Source of the DNA: Agromyces luteolus
GTDB taxonomy: Bacteria; Actinomycetota; Actinomycetes; Actinomycetales; Microbacteriaceae
DNA: 64,000 bases
Direction: 5' to 3'
Assembly (NCBI RefSeq): GCF_009729855.1
Contig: NZ_WODA01000004.1
Location: forward strand, 62,001-126,000
Part shown: positions 44,993 through 53,564 of the stretch, in pieces
Layout of the letters: each line of letters opens with the position of its first letter
Numbering within the stretch: position 1 is the first letter of the stretch
Notes under the pieces: model-generated
Told to the model about the DNA's origin: nothing
The model's database searches: none
Seen by the model: only the letters and a program-made list of their open reading frames with translations
Program-made: the position numbers and the translations under genes

Positions 44993-46018
44993 ATGACCGA
45001 CGCGAGAGCAGCGACCATCGAAGACGTCGCACGGCACGCCGGTGTCTCCCGCGCCGCCGTCTCGAAGGTCATCCGCAACGCCTACGGCGTGAGCCCGGCG
45101 ATGCGCGAGCGCGTGAACGCCGCGATCGAGGCACTCGACTACCGTCCGCGCGTCGCGGCACGGGCGATGCGCGGATCGAGCTTCACGCTCGGCATCGAGC
45201 TGCCGCACATCGGCAACCCGTTCTTCACGAAGATCGTCGCCGGTGCCACGACCGCACTGCAGGGCACCGGGTACCAGCTCATCATCGCGCCCGCCGACGA
45301 GAACGGCGACGAGGGCATCCGCGCGCTCGGCGCCCTCGCCGACCGGCAGGTCGACGGCATCATCGCGATCTCCCCACTGGTCTCGACCGAGTGGCTCGAG
45401 CGGCTCGGCAGCCGCATGCCCGTCGTCATGATCGGCCGCCACGATCCGTCCGAGCACTACGACACCGTGACGGGCGACGACGCCGAGGGCACGCGCCTCG
45501 CGATGTCGCACCTGTTCGAGCTCGGCCACCGCCGCATCGCCCACCTCACGCGAAGCGAGGACGTCACCGAGCCCGGCTCGGGCACGCCGCACGCGATCCG
45601 GCTCGAGGAGTACCTCGCCGCCATGCGGGCCGCCGGTCTCGACGACGAGATCCGGGTCGTGCGCACGGGCATGACCGAGGATGCGGCCCGGCTCGACGCG
45701 CTCGCCCTCCTCGACGACGACCGGCCCACAGCGATCTTCGCCGGCAACGACGAACTGGCTCTCGGCGCCCTCCGCGCGGTCGGCGAGGCCGGCCTGTCGC
45801 CGGCGGATGTCTCGGTGGTCGGCTACGACGACGTCGACATCGCCAGCCACCCCGCGATCTCGCTGACGACCATCGACCAGTCGGGTGTCGAGATGGGCGA
45901 CCGCGCCATCCGCCTGCTGCTCGAACGCATTCGCGACGCTCGCACCGAGCCCACGCACTTCTCCGTGACCCCGGCCCTCAAGCCGCGCGCCTCGACGCGC
46001 GCTGTGCGCGCCGGATAG
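44993..46018 (+). CDS. LacI-family repressor of the glycoside locus
   Basis: 341 aa behind GAGAGGAGAG. HTH: ATIEDVARHAGVSRAAVSKVIRNAYGVS, then hinge RVAARAMRGSS; periplasmic-binding-protein-like core (GIELPHIGNPFFTKIVAG, IFAGNDELALGALRA). Responds to a sugar released from the imported oligosaccharide. Followed 49 bp later by the large GH78 gene in the same direction. Confidence 0.9.
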   Translation: MTDARAATIEDVARHAGVSRAAVSKVIRNAYGVSPAMRERVNAAIEALDYRPRVAARAMRGSSFTLGIELPHIGNPFFTKIVAGATTALQGTGYQLIIAPADENGDEGIRALGALADRQVDGIIAISPLVSTEWLERLGSRMPVVMIGRHDPSEHYDTVTGDDAEGTRLAMSHLFELGHRRIAHLTRSEDVTEPGSGTPHAIRLEEYLAAMRAAGLDDEIRVVRTGMTEDAARLDALALLDDDRPTAIFAGNDELALGALRAVGEAGLSPADVSVVGYDDVDIASHPAISLTTIDQSGVEMGDRAIRLLLERIRDARTEPTHFSVTPALKPRASTRAVRAG

Positions 46019-46067
46019 CCCTCGAACCATCGCCGGCCCCGCCGGCCGCTCCCCCGGAAGGACCTCG

Positions 46068-48773
46068 ATGTCCACGACGCTGCCATCCCTCGACGTGACC
46101 GATCCGTCGGCCCGCGTGCACTCGGTGCGCACCCAGTACCCCGAGGGACTGCTCGGCGTGCCCGGGCGCGGCCTCCGGCTGTCGTGGCGGGCCGAGGCCG
46201 GCGCCCCGCAGCTCGGCTACCAGGTGCGGTGGTCGGATGGCGCCGGGCGCGACGCCGACGGCGACGCCGGGGGCCTGTCCGAGCCCGTCGTGTCCGACGA
46301 CCCGATCGGCGTGCTCGCGCCGGGCGGCGACCTTGCACCGGGCGACGAGCGCAGGTATGCCGTGCGCATCGCGACCCGCGACGGCTGGTCCGGCTGGAGC
46401 GACGAGGCGGTCGTCGAGGCGGCGATCGACCCGGCCGAGCTCACCGCTCGGCCGATCGGCGGCGCGACCCGCGTCGACGACCCGGTCACGCTCCTCCGCA
46501 CGACGTTCGCCCTGCCTGCCGAGCCCGTCCGCGCACGCCTCCGCGCGACGTTCTGGGGCGTGGGCGACGTCCGCATCAACGGCGAGCCCGTGCTCGGCGA
46601 GCACCTCTCCCCCGGTTGGACGGCCTACGACGACCGCATCGTGCTGGGCACGTGGGACGTCACCTCCGCGCTCACCGCGGGCGAGAACGTGCTCGGCACC
46701 CTCCTCGGCGACGGCTGGTTCCGCGGCCGGCTCGGCTGGGAGGACGAGGTCGAGCACTACGGCGCCGAGATCGCGGCACTCGTCCAGCTCGACGTCGAGT
46801 GCGCGGACGGCACGCACGTCCGCGTCGCGAGCGGGCCGGACTGGCAGCGCTCCACCGGCGCCATCCGCTTCGCCAGCCTCTACGACGGCGTCGACGTCGA
46901 CCTCGCCGCCGACCCGGCCGGCTGGGACCGTCCCGGCTTCGACGCGTCCGAGTGGGAGGCAGCGGCGGAGGTCGCGGTCGACACCTCGGTCGTCGAACCC
47001 CGCATCACGACCGGCGTGCGCACCGTCGGCGAGTGGCCGGTCGAGGCGCAGCCGCGCGGCGAGCACACCTTCCTCGACCTCGGCCAGAACATCGCCGGAT
47101 GGCTCCGGCTCACCGTGCGCGGGCGCGCCGGCGACCGCGTGGTCGTGCGCCACGCCGAGGTGCTCGAGATCGACGGCACCCTGCACACCGCGGCGCTTCG
47201 CACCGCGCGCGCCTCCGACACGTACGTGCTCGCGCACGACGGCGAGAGCGTGCTCGAGCCGCTCTTCACCTTCCACGGCTTCCAGTACGCCGACGTCACG
47301 GGCGCCGAGGTCGTCGACGCGACGGCGGTCGCGATCTCGAGCGCCGACCGGCCCCGGTCGAGCTTCGAGTGCGCCGACCCGCGCCTCGGGCTCCTGCACT
47401 CGAACGTCGCGTGGTCGCAGCGCGACAACTTCGTCTCGCTGCCGACCGACTGCCCGCAGCGAGACGAGCGCCTCGGCTGGACCGGCGACGCCCAGGCCTT
47501 CGCGCCGACCGCGTCGACCCTCTTCGACGTCGAGTCGTTCTGGCTGAGCTGGCTGCGCGACGTCGAGCTCGACCAGGACGCCGACGGCGCGGTCGCCGCG
47601 GTCGTCCCGAACATCCTGACGCGCGACGACTTCCCGGCCGACGGCGGCGGGCACAGCGTGATGGGCCGGGCCGGCTGGGCGGATGCCGCGACCATCGTGC
47701 CGTGGGCCGTCTACGAGTCCTACGGCAGCGACGAGGTGCTCGTGCGCCAGCTCGACTCGATGCGGCGTTTCGTCGACAGCCTCGAGCGCCGCGCGGGCGA
47801 GCGCGGGCTGCTGCCCACCGAGTTCCAGTTCGGCGACTGGCTCGACCCGGATGCGCCGGGCGACCAGCCGTGGAAGGCCAAGGTCTCGTCGGACTTCGTG
47901 GCCAACGCGTTCTTCGCGCGGAGCGCCCGCCTGCTGGCCGACGCCGAACGCCTCGTGGGCGACCCTGCGCGAGCGGATGCCGCCTCGCAGCTCGCCGACC
48001 GCGTCGCGCGCGCCACCTGGGCCGAGTGGGGCGACGCCGCCGTCGAGACGCAGACCGGCGCCGCGATCTCCCTTGAGTTCGAGATCGCCCCCGCCGCCGA
48101 GCGCGAGCGCATCGGCGAGTCGCTCGCCCGGAACGTCCGCGCCGAGCACGGCCGCATCGCGACGGGCTTCCTCGGCACGCCGCTCGTGCTCTTCGCGCTC
48201 GTGCACTCGGGTCACGTCGAGGAGGCGTACCTGATGCTGCTCCGCCAGGCACCGCCCTCGTGGCTGTACCAGGTGGAGATGGGCGCGACGACGGTCTGGG
48301 AGCGCTGGGACGCGATCGGCCCCGACGGCAGCATCCACTCGGGCGAGATGGCCACGGGCGACAGCTCGGGCATGATCTCGTTCAACCACTACGCCTACGG
48401 CGCGGTCGTCGACTGGATCTACCGCTACGTCGCGGGCATCGCCCCGACGACCGAGCGCCCCGGCTACCGCCGCATCGTCGTGGCGCCGCGCCCGACCGCG
48501 TCGATCCCCTGGGCCCGCGCCTCGGTCGAGTCGCGGCTCGGGCCGGTCGCGATCGACTGGAAGCTGACCGACGGCGACCTCGCGATCGACCTCGAGGTCC
48601 CCTACGGCGCCGAGGCGCTGCTCGACCTGCCGGTGACGGATGCCTCCGAGGTGACCGTCGACGGCGAGGCTCTCGTGTCCGACCGGCTCGGGCCGGGACG
48701 GCACCGCATCGCGGCCACCGCCGTCCGCGTCGCCGAGGTCCCGTCGATCGAGCCGAGCGCCGCCGTCGGCTGA
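46068..48773 (+). CDS. Alpha-L-rhamnosidase (GH78), full-length
   Basis: 901 aa; no signal peptide, so intracellular. Domain order as in Bacillus RhaB/Streptomyces GH78: N-terminal beta domain, carbohydrate-binding-like domain (FWGVGDVRINGEPVLGEHLS, GLGTLLGDGWFRGRLG-type strand), (alpha/alpha)6 barrel with the acid motif LPTDCPQRDERLGWTGD (about 457-473) and the base motif GATTVWERWDAI (about 738-749), and a C-terminal beta domain (RPGYRRIVVAPRP). Hydrolyses terminal alpha-L-rhamnose. GGAAGG ribosome site. Confidence 0.92.
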   Translation: MSTTLPSLDVTDPSARVHSVRTQYPEGLLGVPGRGLRLSWRAEAGAPQLGYQVRWSDGAGRDADGDAGGLSEPVVSDDPIGVLAPGGDLAPGDERRYAVRIATRDGWSGWSDEAVVEAAIDPAELTARPIGGATRVDDPVTLLRTTFALPAEPVRARLRATFWGVGDVRINGEPVLGEHLSPGWTAYDDRIVLGTWDVTSALTAGENVLGTLLGDGWFRGRLGWEDEVEHYGAEIAALVQLDVECADGTHVRVASGPDWQRSTGAIRFASLYDGVDVDLAADPAGWDRPGFDASEWEAAAEVAVDTSVVEPRITTGVRTVGEWPVEAQPRGEHTFLDLGQNIAGWLRLTVRGRAGDRVVVRHAEVLEIDGTLHTAALRTARASDTYVLAHDGESVLEPLFTFHGFQYADVTGAEVVDATAVAISSADRPRSSFECADPRLGLLHSNVAWSQRDNFVSLPTDCPQRDERLGWTGDAQAFAPTASTLFDVESFWLSWLRDVELDQDADGAVAAVVPNILTRDDFPADGGGHSVMGRAGWADAATIVPWAVYESYGSDEVLVRQLDSMRRFVDSLERRAGERGLLPTEFQFGDWLDPDAPGDQPWKAKVSSDFVANAFFARSARLLADAERLVGDPARADAASQLADRVARATWAEWGDAAVETQTGAAISLEFEIAPAAERERIGESLARNVRAEHGRIATGFLGTPLVLFALVHSGHVEEAYLMLLRQAPPSWLYQVEMGATTVWERWDAIGPDGSIHSGEMATGDSSGMISFNHYAYGAVVDWIYRYVAGIAPTTERPGYRRIVVAPRPTASIPWARASVESRLGPVAIDWKLTDGDLAIDLEVPYGAEALLDLPVTDASEVTVDGEALVSDRLGPGRHRIAATAVRVAEVPSIEPSAAVG

Positions 48774-48791
48774 CGCAGCTCTTCGCAGCAC

Positions 48792-48829
48792 AGAAGTGCC
48801 GGTGCGGCTTCCGCCGCACCGGCACTTCT
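48792..48829. terminator. Bidirectional terminator GH78/GH3
   Basis: 16-bp perfect stem (48792-48807 with 48814-48829), loop CTTCCG, followed by TCTGTG. It lies between the convergent GH78 and GH3 stop codons. Confidence 0.85.
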
Positions 48830-48842
48830 TCTGTGTTCCCTC

Positions 48843-51152
48843 CTACTTCACGGCGAAGGATGCCGCGGCATCCGCGTCGACCGAACCGCCGACGGTCACC
48901 TCGTAGGTGCCGGCTGCGGTCGCCCAGTCGCCGGCCTCGGTGTCCCAGTACTCGAGCAGGTGCAGGTCGGCGAGGTCGTCGGCCGACAGGGTCACCTGCA
49001 CGTTGCGGTGCTCGCCGGGCTGGAGCGTCACGCGCTCCCACCCGATGAGGCGCTTCGAGGGCTCGCCGGTCGAGCTCGGCAGCTCGAGGTAGACCTGCGC
49101 GACCTCGGTGCCCGCGACGTCACCGGTGTTGGTAAGGCGGAACCGCACGCGGATCTCCTTGTCGCCCGAGGTCGACGTCGGGGTGACGTTGACCTTGTCG
49201 TACGCGAACTCGGTGTAGCTGAGCCCGTGGCCGAACTCGAACAGCGGCTCGATGCCCTCGGCCTCGTACCAGCGGTAGCCGACCTTGAGGCCCTCGCTGT
49301 AGTCGACCTGGAGGATGCCCTCGGCGTCGGCGATGCCGGGGTACTGGGCCTCGGAGCCCGCCGTCGGGGTGTCGTCGACCGACACCGGGAACGTCATCGG
49401 GAGCTTGCCCGACGGGTTCACGTCGCCGTAGACGAGACCGGCGAGCGCCGGGCCGAACTGCTCGCCCGAGTGCCAGGCGTGGAACACGGCGTCGACGTCG
49501 TCGATCCACGGCATCTCGACCGCCGAGCCCGCGTTGAGCACGGCGACCGTCTTCGGCGCCGAGGCGGCCACGGCCTCGATCAGCTCGTCGCCGTTGCCGT
49601 CGAGTCGCAGGTCGGGCAGGTCCTGGGTCTCGCCCATGGTGTAGTGACCGAACACGATGGCGACATCCGCCGCCGCCGCGACATCCGCTGCCTGCGCCGG
49701 GTCGGCGCCGTTGTCGTAGACGACGGATCCGCCGGCGTCACCGACGCGCTCAGTGAGCGCGGTCAGCGGGTCCACGATCGCGTTGCAGTTCAGCGCTTGA
49801 TTTCCGGGAGGGCCGAACGGGAAGTCCCACGCGCAGCCGGTCTTGGCGCTCACGCCATCGGTCGGTGTGCTGGACGCGGTCTGGCCGATGACGGCGACGG
49901 TCAGGTCGCCCTCGGCGAGCGGCAGCACGCCGTCGTTCTTCAGCAGCACGGTGCTCTGCTCGGCGATCTCCTTGGCGAGCGCCTTGTGCTCGGGCGTCGA
50001 CACGTTCGCGACGGGCGTGGCCGGCACCGGGTGGTCGAAGAGTCCGCCGGCGATGTACGAGTGCACGACGCGGAAGGCGGCTTCGTCGATCCGCTCCTGC
50101 GTGATCTCACCCGCGGCGAGCGCAGCGTCGAGTCGAGCGGGGCTGAACCAGATCGGTCGGTTCAGCTCCTGGTCGAGACCGGCGTTGAGCGACGGGGCGG
50201 TCGAGTGCACCGACCCGAAGTCGCTCATGACGTAGCCCTCGAACGGGTAGTCCTGCCGCAGGCTCGTCGTGAGGATGTCGTTCTCGCACGCGTACACGCC
50301 GTTGACCTGGTTGTACGAGCACATGAGGCTGCCGGGGTCGCTCTCGCGGACGGCGATCTCGTACGGCAGGTCGTAGATCTGCTTGAAAGTGCGCTCGTCC
50401 ATGTTCGACGAGCTCTCCTCGCGCGCCTCCTCCTGCTCGTTCGCGACGTAGTGCTTCAGGTTCGCGATGATCGGCTTCTCGGGGTTGCCGTCCTCGAGCC
50501 CGCGCACGTTCGCAGCGGCCATGAGGCCCGAGAGCACGGGGTCCTCCCCGAAGTACTCCGAGCCGCGGCCCGAGAGCGGCGTGCGCCCCGAGGCGATGCC
50601 CGGCCCGAGGATGACGGCGCTGCGCTTGTCGAACGACTCGCTGCCGTGTGCGATCGCCTTCTCCTCGCCGAGCTCGAGGTTCCAGGTCGCGGCCACGGCG
50701 ATCGGGCCGGGCCACGCGGTGGTTCCCGCCGAGAGGTACACGCCGTCGGGGCCGTTGGCGTAGATGACGACGGGCGTGCACGGCAGCTGCGCCGGGTAGA
50801 CCACGTTGGCCTCACCGGGGAACGCGGGGTTCCACGAGGTGCGGGTGGGGCTGTTCGCCGGCTGCTCGACGAGCCAGCGGTACTTCTGGTGCTGGCTGCT
50901 CGCGTCGAGCAGCGCGTCCGCCCGCTCTGCGGCGGTCAGCGACGTGTCCATCCACGGCACGGTCGAACAGTCGACCTCCTCCGCGGCCGCCGGTGCCGCG
51001 ACCGTGAACAGCGCGGGTACGGCGAGAGCGGATGCCGCGAGCGCCGCGACCACGCCCCTGCGACGTCGAGCGGATGTCGGTGCGGTCACCGCCCTCGCGG
51101 ATTGATTCGTTTCACGATCACGCACGTGTCGTGGGGTGATGGGCAACTTCAT
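48843..51152 (-). CDS. Secreted GH3 beta-glycosidase
   Basis: 769 aa. Basic N-terminus followed by a hydrophobic stretch and AAPAAAEEV, a signal peptide with an unusually long n-region (a shorter start is possible). GH3 domains: catalytic Asp in GYVMSDFGSVHS (about residue 311), KHYVANEQE before it, the alpha/beta sandwich (STVLLKNDGVLPL, SAVEMPW), and a C-terminal fibronectin-III-like domain (VRFRLTNTGDVAGTEVAQVYLEL). Cuts beta-linked sugars outside the cell, probably before uptake by the ABC importer. LacI operator at 51186. Confidence 0.9.
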   Translation of the reverse strand: MKLPITPRHVRDRETNQSARAVTAPTSARRRRGVVAALAASALAVPALFTVAAPAAAEEVDCSTVPWMDTSLTAAERADALLDASSQHQKYRWLVEQPANSPTRTSWNPAFPGEANVVYPAQLPCTPVVIYANGPDGVYLSAGTTAWPGPIAVAATWNLELGEEKAIAHGSESFDKRSAVILGPGIASGRTPLSGRGSEYFGEDPVLSGLMAAANVRGLEDGNPEKPIIANLKHYVANEQEEAREESSSNMDERTFKQIYDLPYEIAVRESDPGSLMCSYNQVNGVYACENDILTTSLRQDYPFEGYVMSDFGSVHSTAPSLNAGLDQELNRPIWFSPARLDAALAAGEITQERIDEAAFRVVHSYIAGGLFDHPVPATPVANVSTPEHKALAKEIAEQSTVLLKNDGVLPLAEGDLTVAVIGQTASSTPTDGVSAKTGCAWDFPFGPPGNQALNCNAIVDPLTALTERVGDAGGSVVYDNGADPAQAADVAAAADVAIVFGHYTMGETQDLPDLRLDGNGDELIEAVAASAPKTVAVLNAGSAVEMPWIDDVDAVFHAWHSGEQFGPALAGLVYGDVNPSGKLPMTFPVSVDDTPTAGSEAQYPGIADAEGILQVDYSEGLKVGYRWYEAEGIEPLFEFGHGLSYTEFAYDKVNVTPTSTSGDKEIRVRFRLTNTGDVAGTEVAQVYLELPSSTGEPSKRLIGWERVTLQPGEHRNVQVTLSADDLADLHLLEYWDTEAGDWATAAGTYEVTVGGSVDADAAASFAVK

Positions 51153-51185
51153 GGTGGGTATCCCTCTTCCTCGAGGCATCGATCC

Positions 51186-51220
51186 GTAGATCGATCTACA
51201 CTTTGTTGACCGTTCTACAC
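51186..51220 (-). promoter_or_regulatory. LacI-type operator before GH3 gene
   Basis: GTAGATCGATCTAC (51186-51199), identical to the copy at 44910, plus a second half-site CGTTCTACAC (51211-51220), 34 bp upstream of the GH3 start. Places the secreted GH3 in the regulon of the LacI repressor at 44993. Confidence 0.8.
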
Positions 51221-51302
51221 TCGCAAGCGGGGCCGTCGGATGTCAAGGGGGGTTACGCAGATCGAGTCGACCGGTCGGCGGATGCTGGCCGTCGCGGGCC
51301 TG

Positions 51303-51360
51303 CGCATGAGAATCCGCGGCTCAGGGCCCGGAGAGTCGCTGAATCGCGGATTCTCATGCG
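51303..51360. repeat. REP-like palindromic element, copy 3
   Basis: CGCATGAGAATCCGCG (51303-51318) and its exact inverse (51345-51360): 16-bp stem, 26-nt loop. The core is shared with copies 1 and 2. The arms have changed together at the loop-side end (CGCG here, CGG there), which is the mark of selection for pairing. Confidence 0.75.
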
Positions 51361-51488
51361 GTTTGGCGGGGCCGCCCCGCAGCGTCGCCCCGGCGGGCGG
51401 GACGCGCGGGTCGGTCTCACTCGTCCCGCGCGACGTCCCGCCTCAGGTCCGTGGGCGTGCGGGTGGCACCACTCCATAGGATGTCCCG

Positions 51489-51899
51489 GTGCCCCTCTTC
51501 GACCACATCGGCATCACCGTCGATGACCTCCCCCGCTCGATCGCCCAGTTCGACCCCGTGATGCACGCCCTCGGCTGCACCCGGCAGGACGCCGACAACG
51601 GCGTCTCCTGGTACCTCGGCGAGGAGGAGCTGATCCTCTTCTCCGCCCGCGAACCGGGCACGGGGCCGCACCGCCACGGCCGCGTCGGATGGCAGCACCT
51701 GGCCTTCCCCATCAAGTCGCGCGCCGAGGTCGACCGTCTGCACCGGATCGCCATGGATGCCGGCTGGACGGCCGTGAGCGGGCCGAAGCCGTTCCCGCGC
51801 TTCAACGATCGCTACTACGCCGCCTTCGTCGAGGACGACAACGGCATCCGCCTCGAGTTCATGTTCAACCCGCCGCGCGAGGCCGCGACCTCGGACTGA
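51489..51899 (+). CDS. VOC-family (glyoxalase-like) protein
   Basis: 136 aa; GTG start directly after a TAGGAT -10-like box, so probably leaderless. Two beta-alpha-beta-beta-beta modules: FDHIGITVDDLPRSIAQFD and HLAFPIKSRAEVDRLHRIA; metal-ligand candidates His in DHIGI and WQHLAF and Glu in GIRLEFMF. Could be a lyase, dioxygenase or resistance protein; substrate unknown. Confidence 0.8.
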   Translation: MPLFDHIGITVDDLPRSIAQFDPVMHALGCTRQDADNGVSWYLGEEELILFSAREPGTGPHRHGRVGWQHLAFPIKSRAEVDRLHRIAMDAGWTAVSGPKPFPRFNDRYYAAFVEDDNGIRLEFMFNPPREAATSD

Positions 51900-52002
51900 C
51901 GAACCGGTATCACGCGACCGGGCCCGCGGACCGACGCGGGCTGCGGATCCACGGGAGCACCGCGCTCGGAATGCCCCGCGGCGCCAGACGTTGGATCCCA
52001 GT

Positions 52003-53025
52003 ATGAAGCGCATCGGGTTCCTCTCGTTCGGCCACTGGTCGAACTCTCACGGCTCGCAGACGCGATCGGCGTCCGACGTGCTGCTGCAGTCGATCGACCT
52101 GGCGGTCGCGGCTGAGGAGGTCGGCGCCGACGGCGCGTACTTCCGCGTGCACCACTACGCGAACCAGCTCGCGAGCCCGTTCCCCCTCCTCGCGGCGGCG
52201 GGCGCGAAGACGAGTCGCATCGAGCTCGGCACGGGCGTGATCGACATGCGCTACGAGAATCCCCTGTACATGGCCGAGGATGCCGGCGCCGCCGACCTCA
52301 TCGCGGGCGGTCGGCTGCAGCTCGGCGTCTCGCGCGGGTCGCCCGAGCAGGTCATCGACGGCTACCGCTATTTCGGCTATGAGGCGCCGGATGGCTCGAC
52401 CATGGCGGATGTCGCCCGCAACAACACCGGGGTGTTCCTGCAGGTCATCGACGGCGCGCGTTTCGCCGAGCCGAACCCGCGCCCGATGTTCCCGAACCCG
52501 CACCCGGGGCCGCTCGGCATCCAGCCGCAGTCGCCCGGCCTGCGCGACCGCATCTGGTGGGGCGCCGGCTCCGACGCGACCGCCGTGTGGGCGGCCGAGC
52601 AGGGAATGAACCTCATGAGCTCGACGCTCAAGGAGGACGAGTCGGGCGAGCCCTTCCACGTGCAGCAGCGCAAGCAGATCGAGGCGTACCGCGCCGCCTG
52701 GGCCGAAGCGGGGCACGAGCGCGAGCCGCGCGTCTCGGTGAGCCGCTCGATCTTCGCCATCGTGAACGACCTGGACCGCGCGTACTTCGTCGGCGGCGGC
52801 GACCGGTCCGACCAGTTCGGCGTGATCGACGACTTCCGCGCCGTCTTCGGCCGCAGCTACGCCGACGAACCCGACGCCCTGATCGAGCAGTTGCGCGAGG
52901 ACGAGGCGATCACCGCCGCCGACACCCTGCTGCTCACCGTGCCGAACCAGCTCGGCGTCGACTACAACGCGCACGTCCTCGAGTCGATCCTGACGCACGT
53001 CGCGCCGGCGCTGGGGTGGCGCTGA
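52003..53025 (+). CDS. LLM-class flavin-dependent oxidoreductase
   Basis: 340 aa TIM barrel of the bacterial luciferase-like family: IGFLSFGHWSNSHGSQT, AEEVGADGAYFRVHHYANQ, IELGTGVIDMRYENPLYMAEDAG and LQLGVSRGSPEQVIDG. Uses FMN or F420. No ribosome site before ATG; a TTGGATC box suggests a leaderless transcript. A broken relic of a paralogue lies at 59485-59623. Confidence 0.85.
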   Translation: MKRIGFLSFGHWSNSHGSQTRSASDVLLQSIDLAVAAEEVGADGAYFRVHHYANQLASPFPLLAAAGAKTSRIELGTGVIDMRYENPLYMAEDAGAADLIAGGRLQLGVSRGSPEQVIDGYRYFGYEAPDGSTMADVARNNTGVFLQVIDGARFAEPNPRPMFPNPHPGPLGIQPQSPGLRDRIWWGAGSDATAVWAAEQGMNLMSSTLKEDESGEPFHVQQRKQIEAYRAAWAEAGHEREPRVSVSRSIFAIVNDLDRAYFVGGGDRSDQFGVIDDFRAVFGRSYADEPDALIEQLREDEAITAADTLLLTVPNQLGVDYNAHVLESILTHVAPALGWR

Positions 53026-53143
53026 GCGATGATTGCCCGGCCCGAACGAGAGGCCGAGACGGCGACAGCGGATGGCACGGCGCCGAGCTCTGCGCCATCC
53101 GGGGGTCTGCTCCCTCGCGCTTCGGCCGTCGTCGCTGGCGAAG

Positions 53144-53482
53144 TCAGCGCAGGAAGGTCTCGGCCAATCCTTCCGGACCGCCATGCCGGCGCCAAGATGC
53201 GGCGATCACGCGGTATGCGCGCTCGCCGGCCTCCCTGCACACATCACGCACCTCGGGATCCCGGACAACCTCGCCGGCCGCCTTGCGCACGGCCGGTCGC
53301 CGCAGCAGAACAGCGGCCGAGACCGCCGCTGCGGCGCCGAGGGGGAACAGCATCAGCCAGGGGTTGCTGCCGTTGCGAGGGCGCGCGTCGTAGTGCGGCT
53401 CGCTCGTTCCGGTCCCCGTCCCGGACGAAGCCGTGTCCTGCTCCGACCGCTCCGACCACGCCGGCAGTGCACTCATAGTCAT
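53144..53482 (-). CDS. Small membrane protein, divergent partner of HTH-membrane gene
   Basis: 112 aa from ATG with GGGAG upstream. A polar Ser/Thr/Gly-rich N-terminus, one hydrophobic segment (NPWLMLFPLGAAAAVSAAVLL), then a basic/acidic helical tail with no recognised domain. It shares an 82-bp divergent promoter with the HTH protein gene, suggesting a functional pair. Confidence 0.55.
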   Translation of the reverse strand: MTMSALPAWSERSEQDTASSGTGTGTSEPHYDARPRNGSNPWLMLFPLGAAAAVSAAVLLRRPAVRKAAGEVVRDPEVRDVCREAGERAYRVIAASWRRHGGPEGLAETFLR

Positions 53483-53513
53483 GATGATCTCCCTATAGAG
53501 TGGGCTCATACGG

Positions 53514-53560
53514 GTGCTAAGTTAGCCCCCCGTTAGCCCGAGTATAGGCACGAGGTTAGG
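53514..53560. promoter_or_regulatory. TTAGC repeats in divergent promoter
   Basis: GCTAAGTTAGC (53516-53526, palindromic) followed by a second TTAGCCC (53532-53538) and GGTTAGGG (about 53554-53561). The cluster lies between the small membrane protein and the HTH-membrane protein and is a plausible binding site for the latter's N-terminal domain. Confidence 0.45.
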
Positions 53561-53564
53561 GTAG

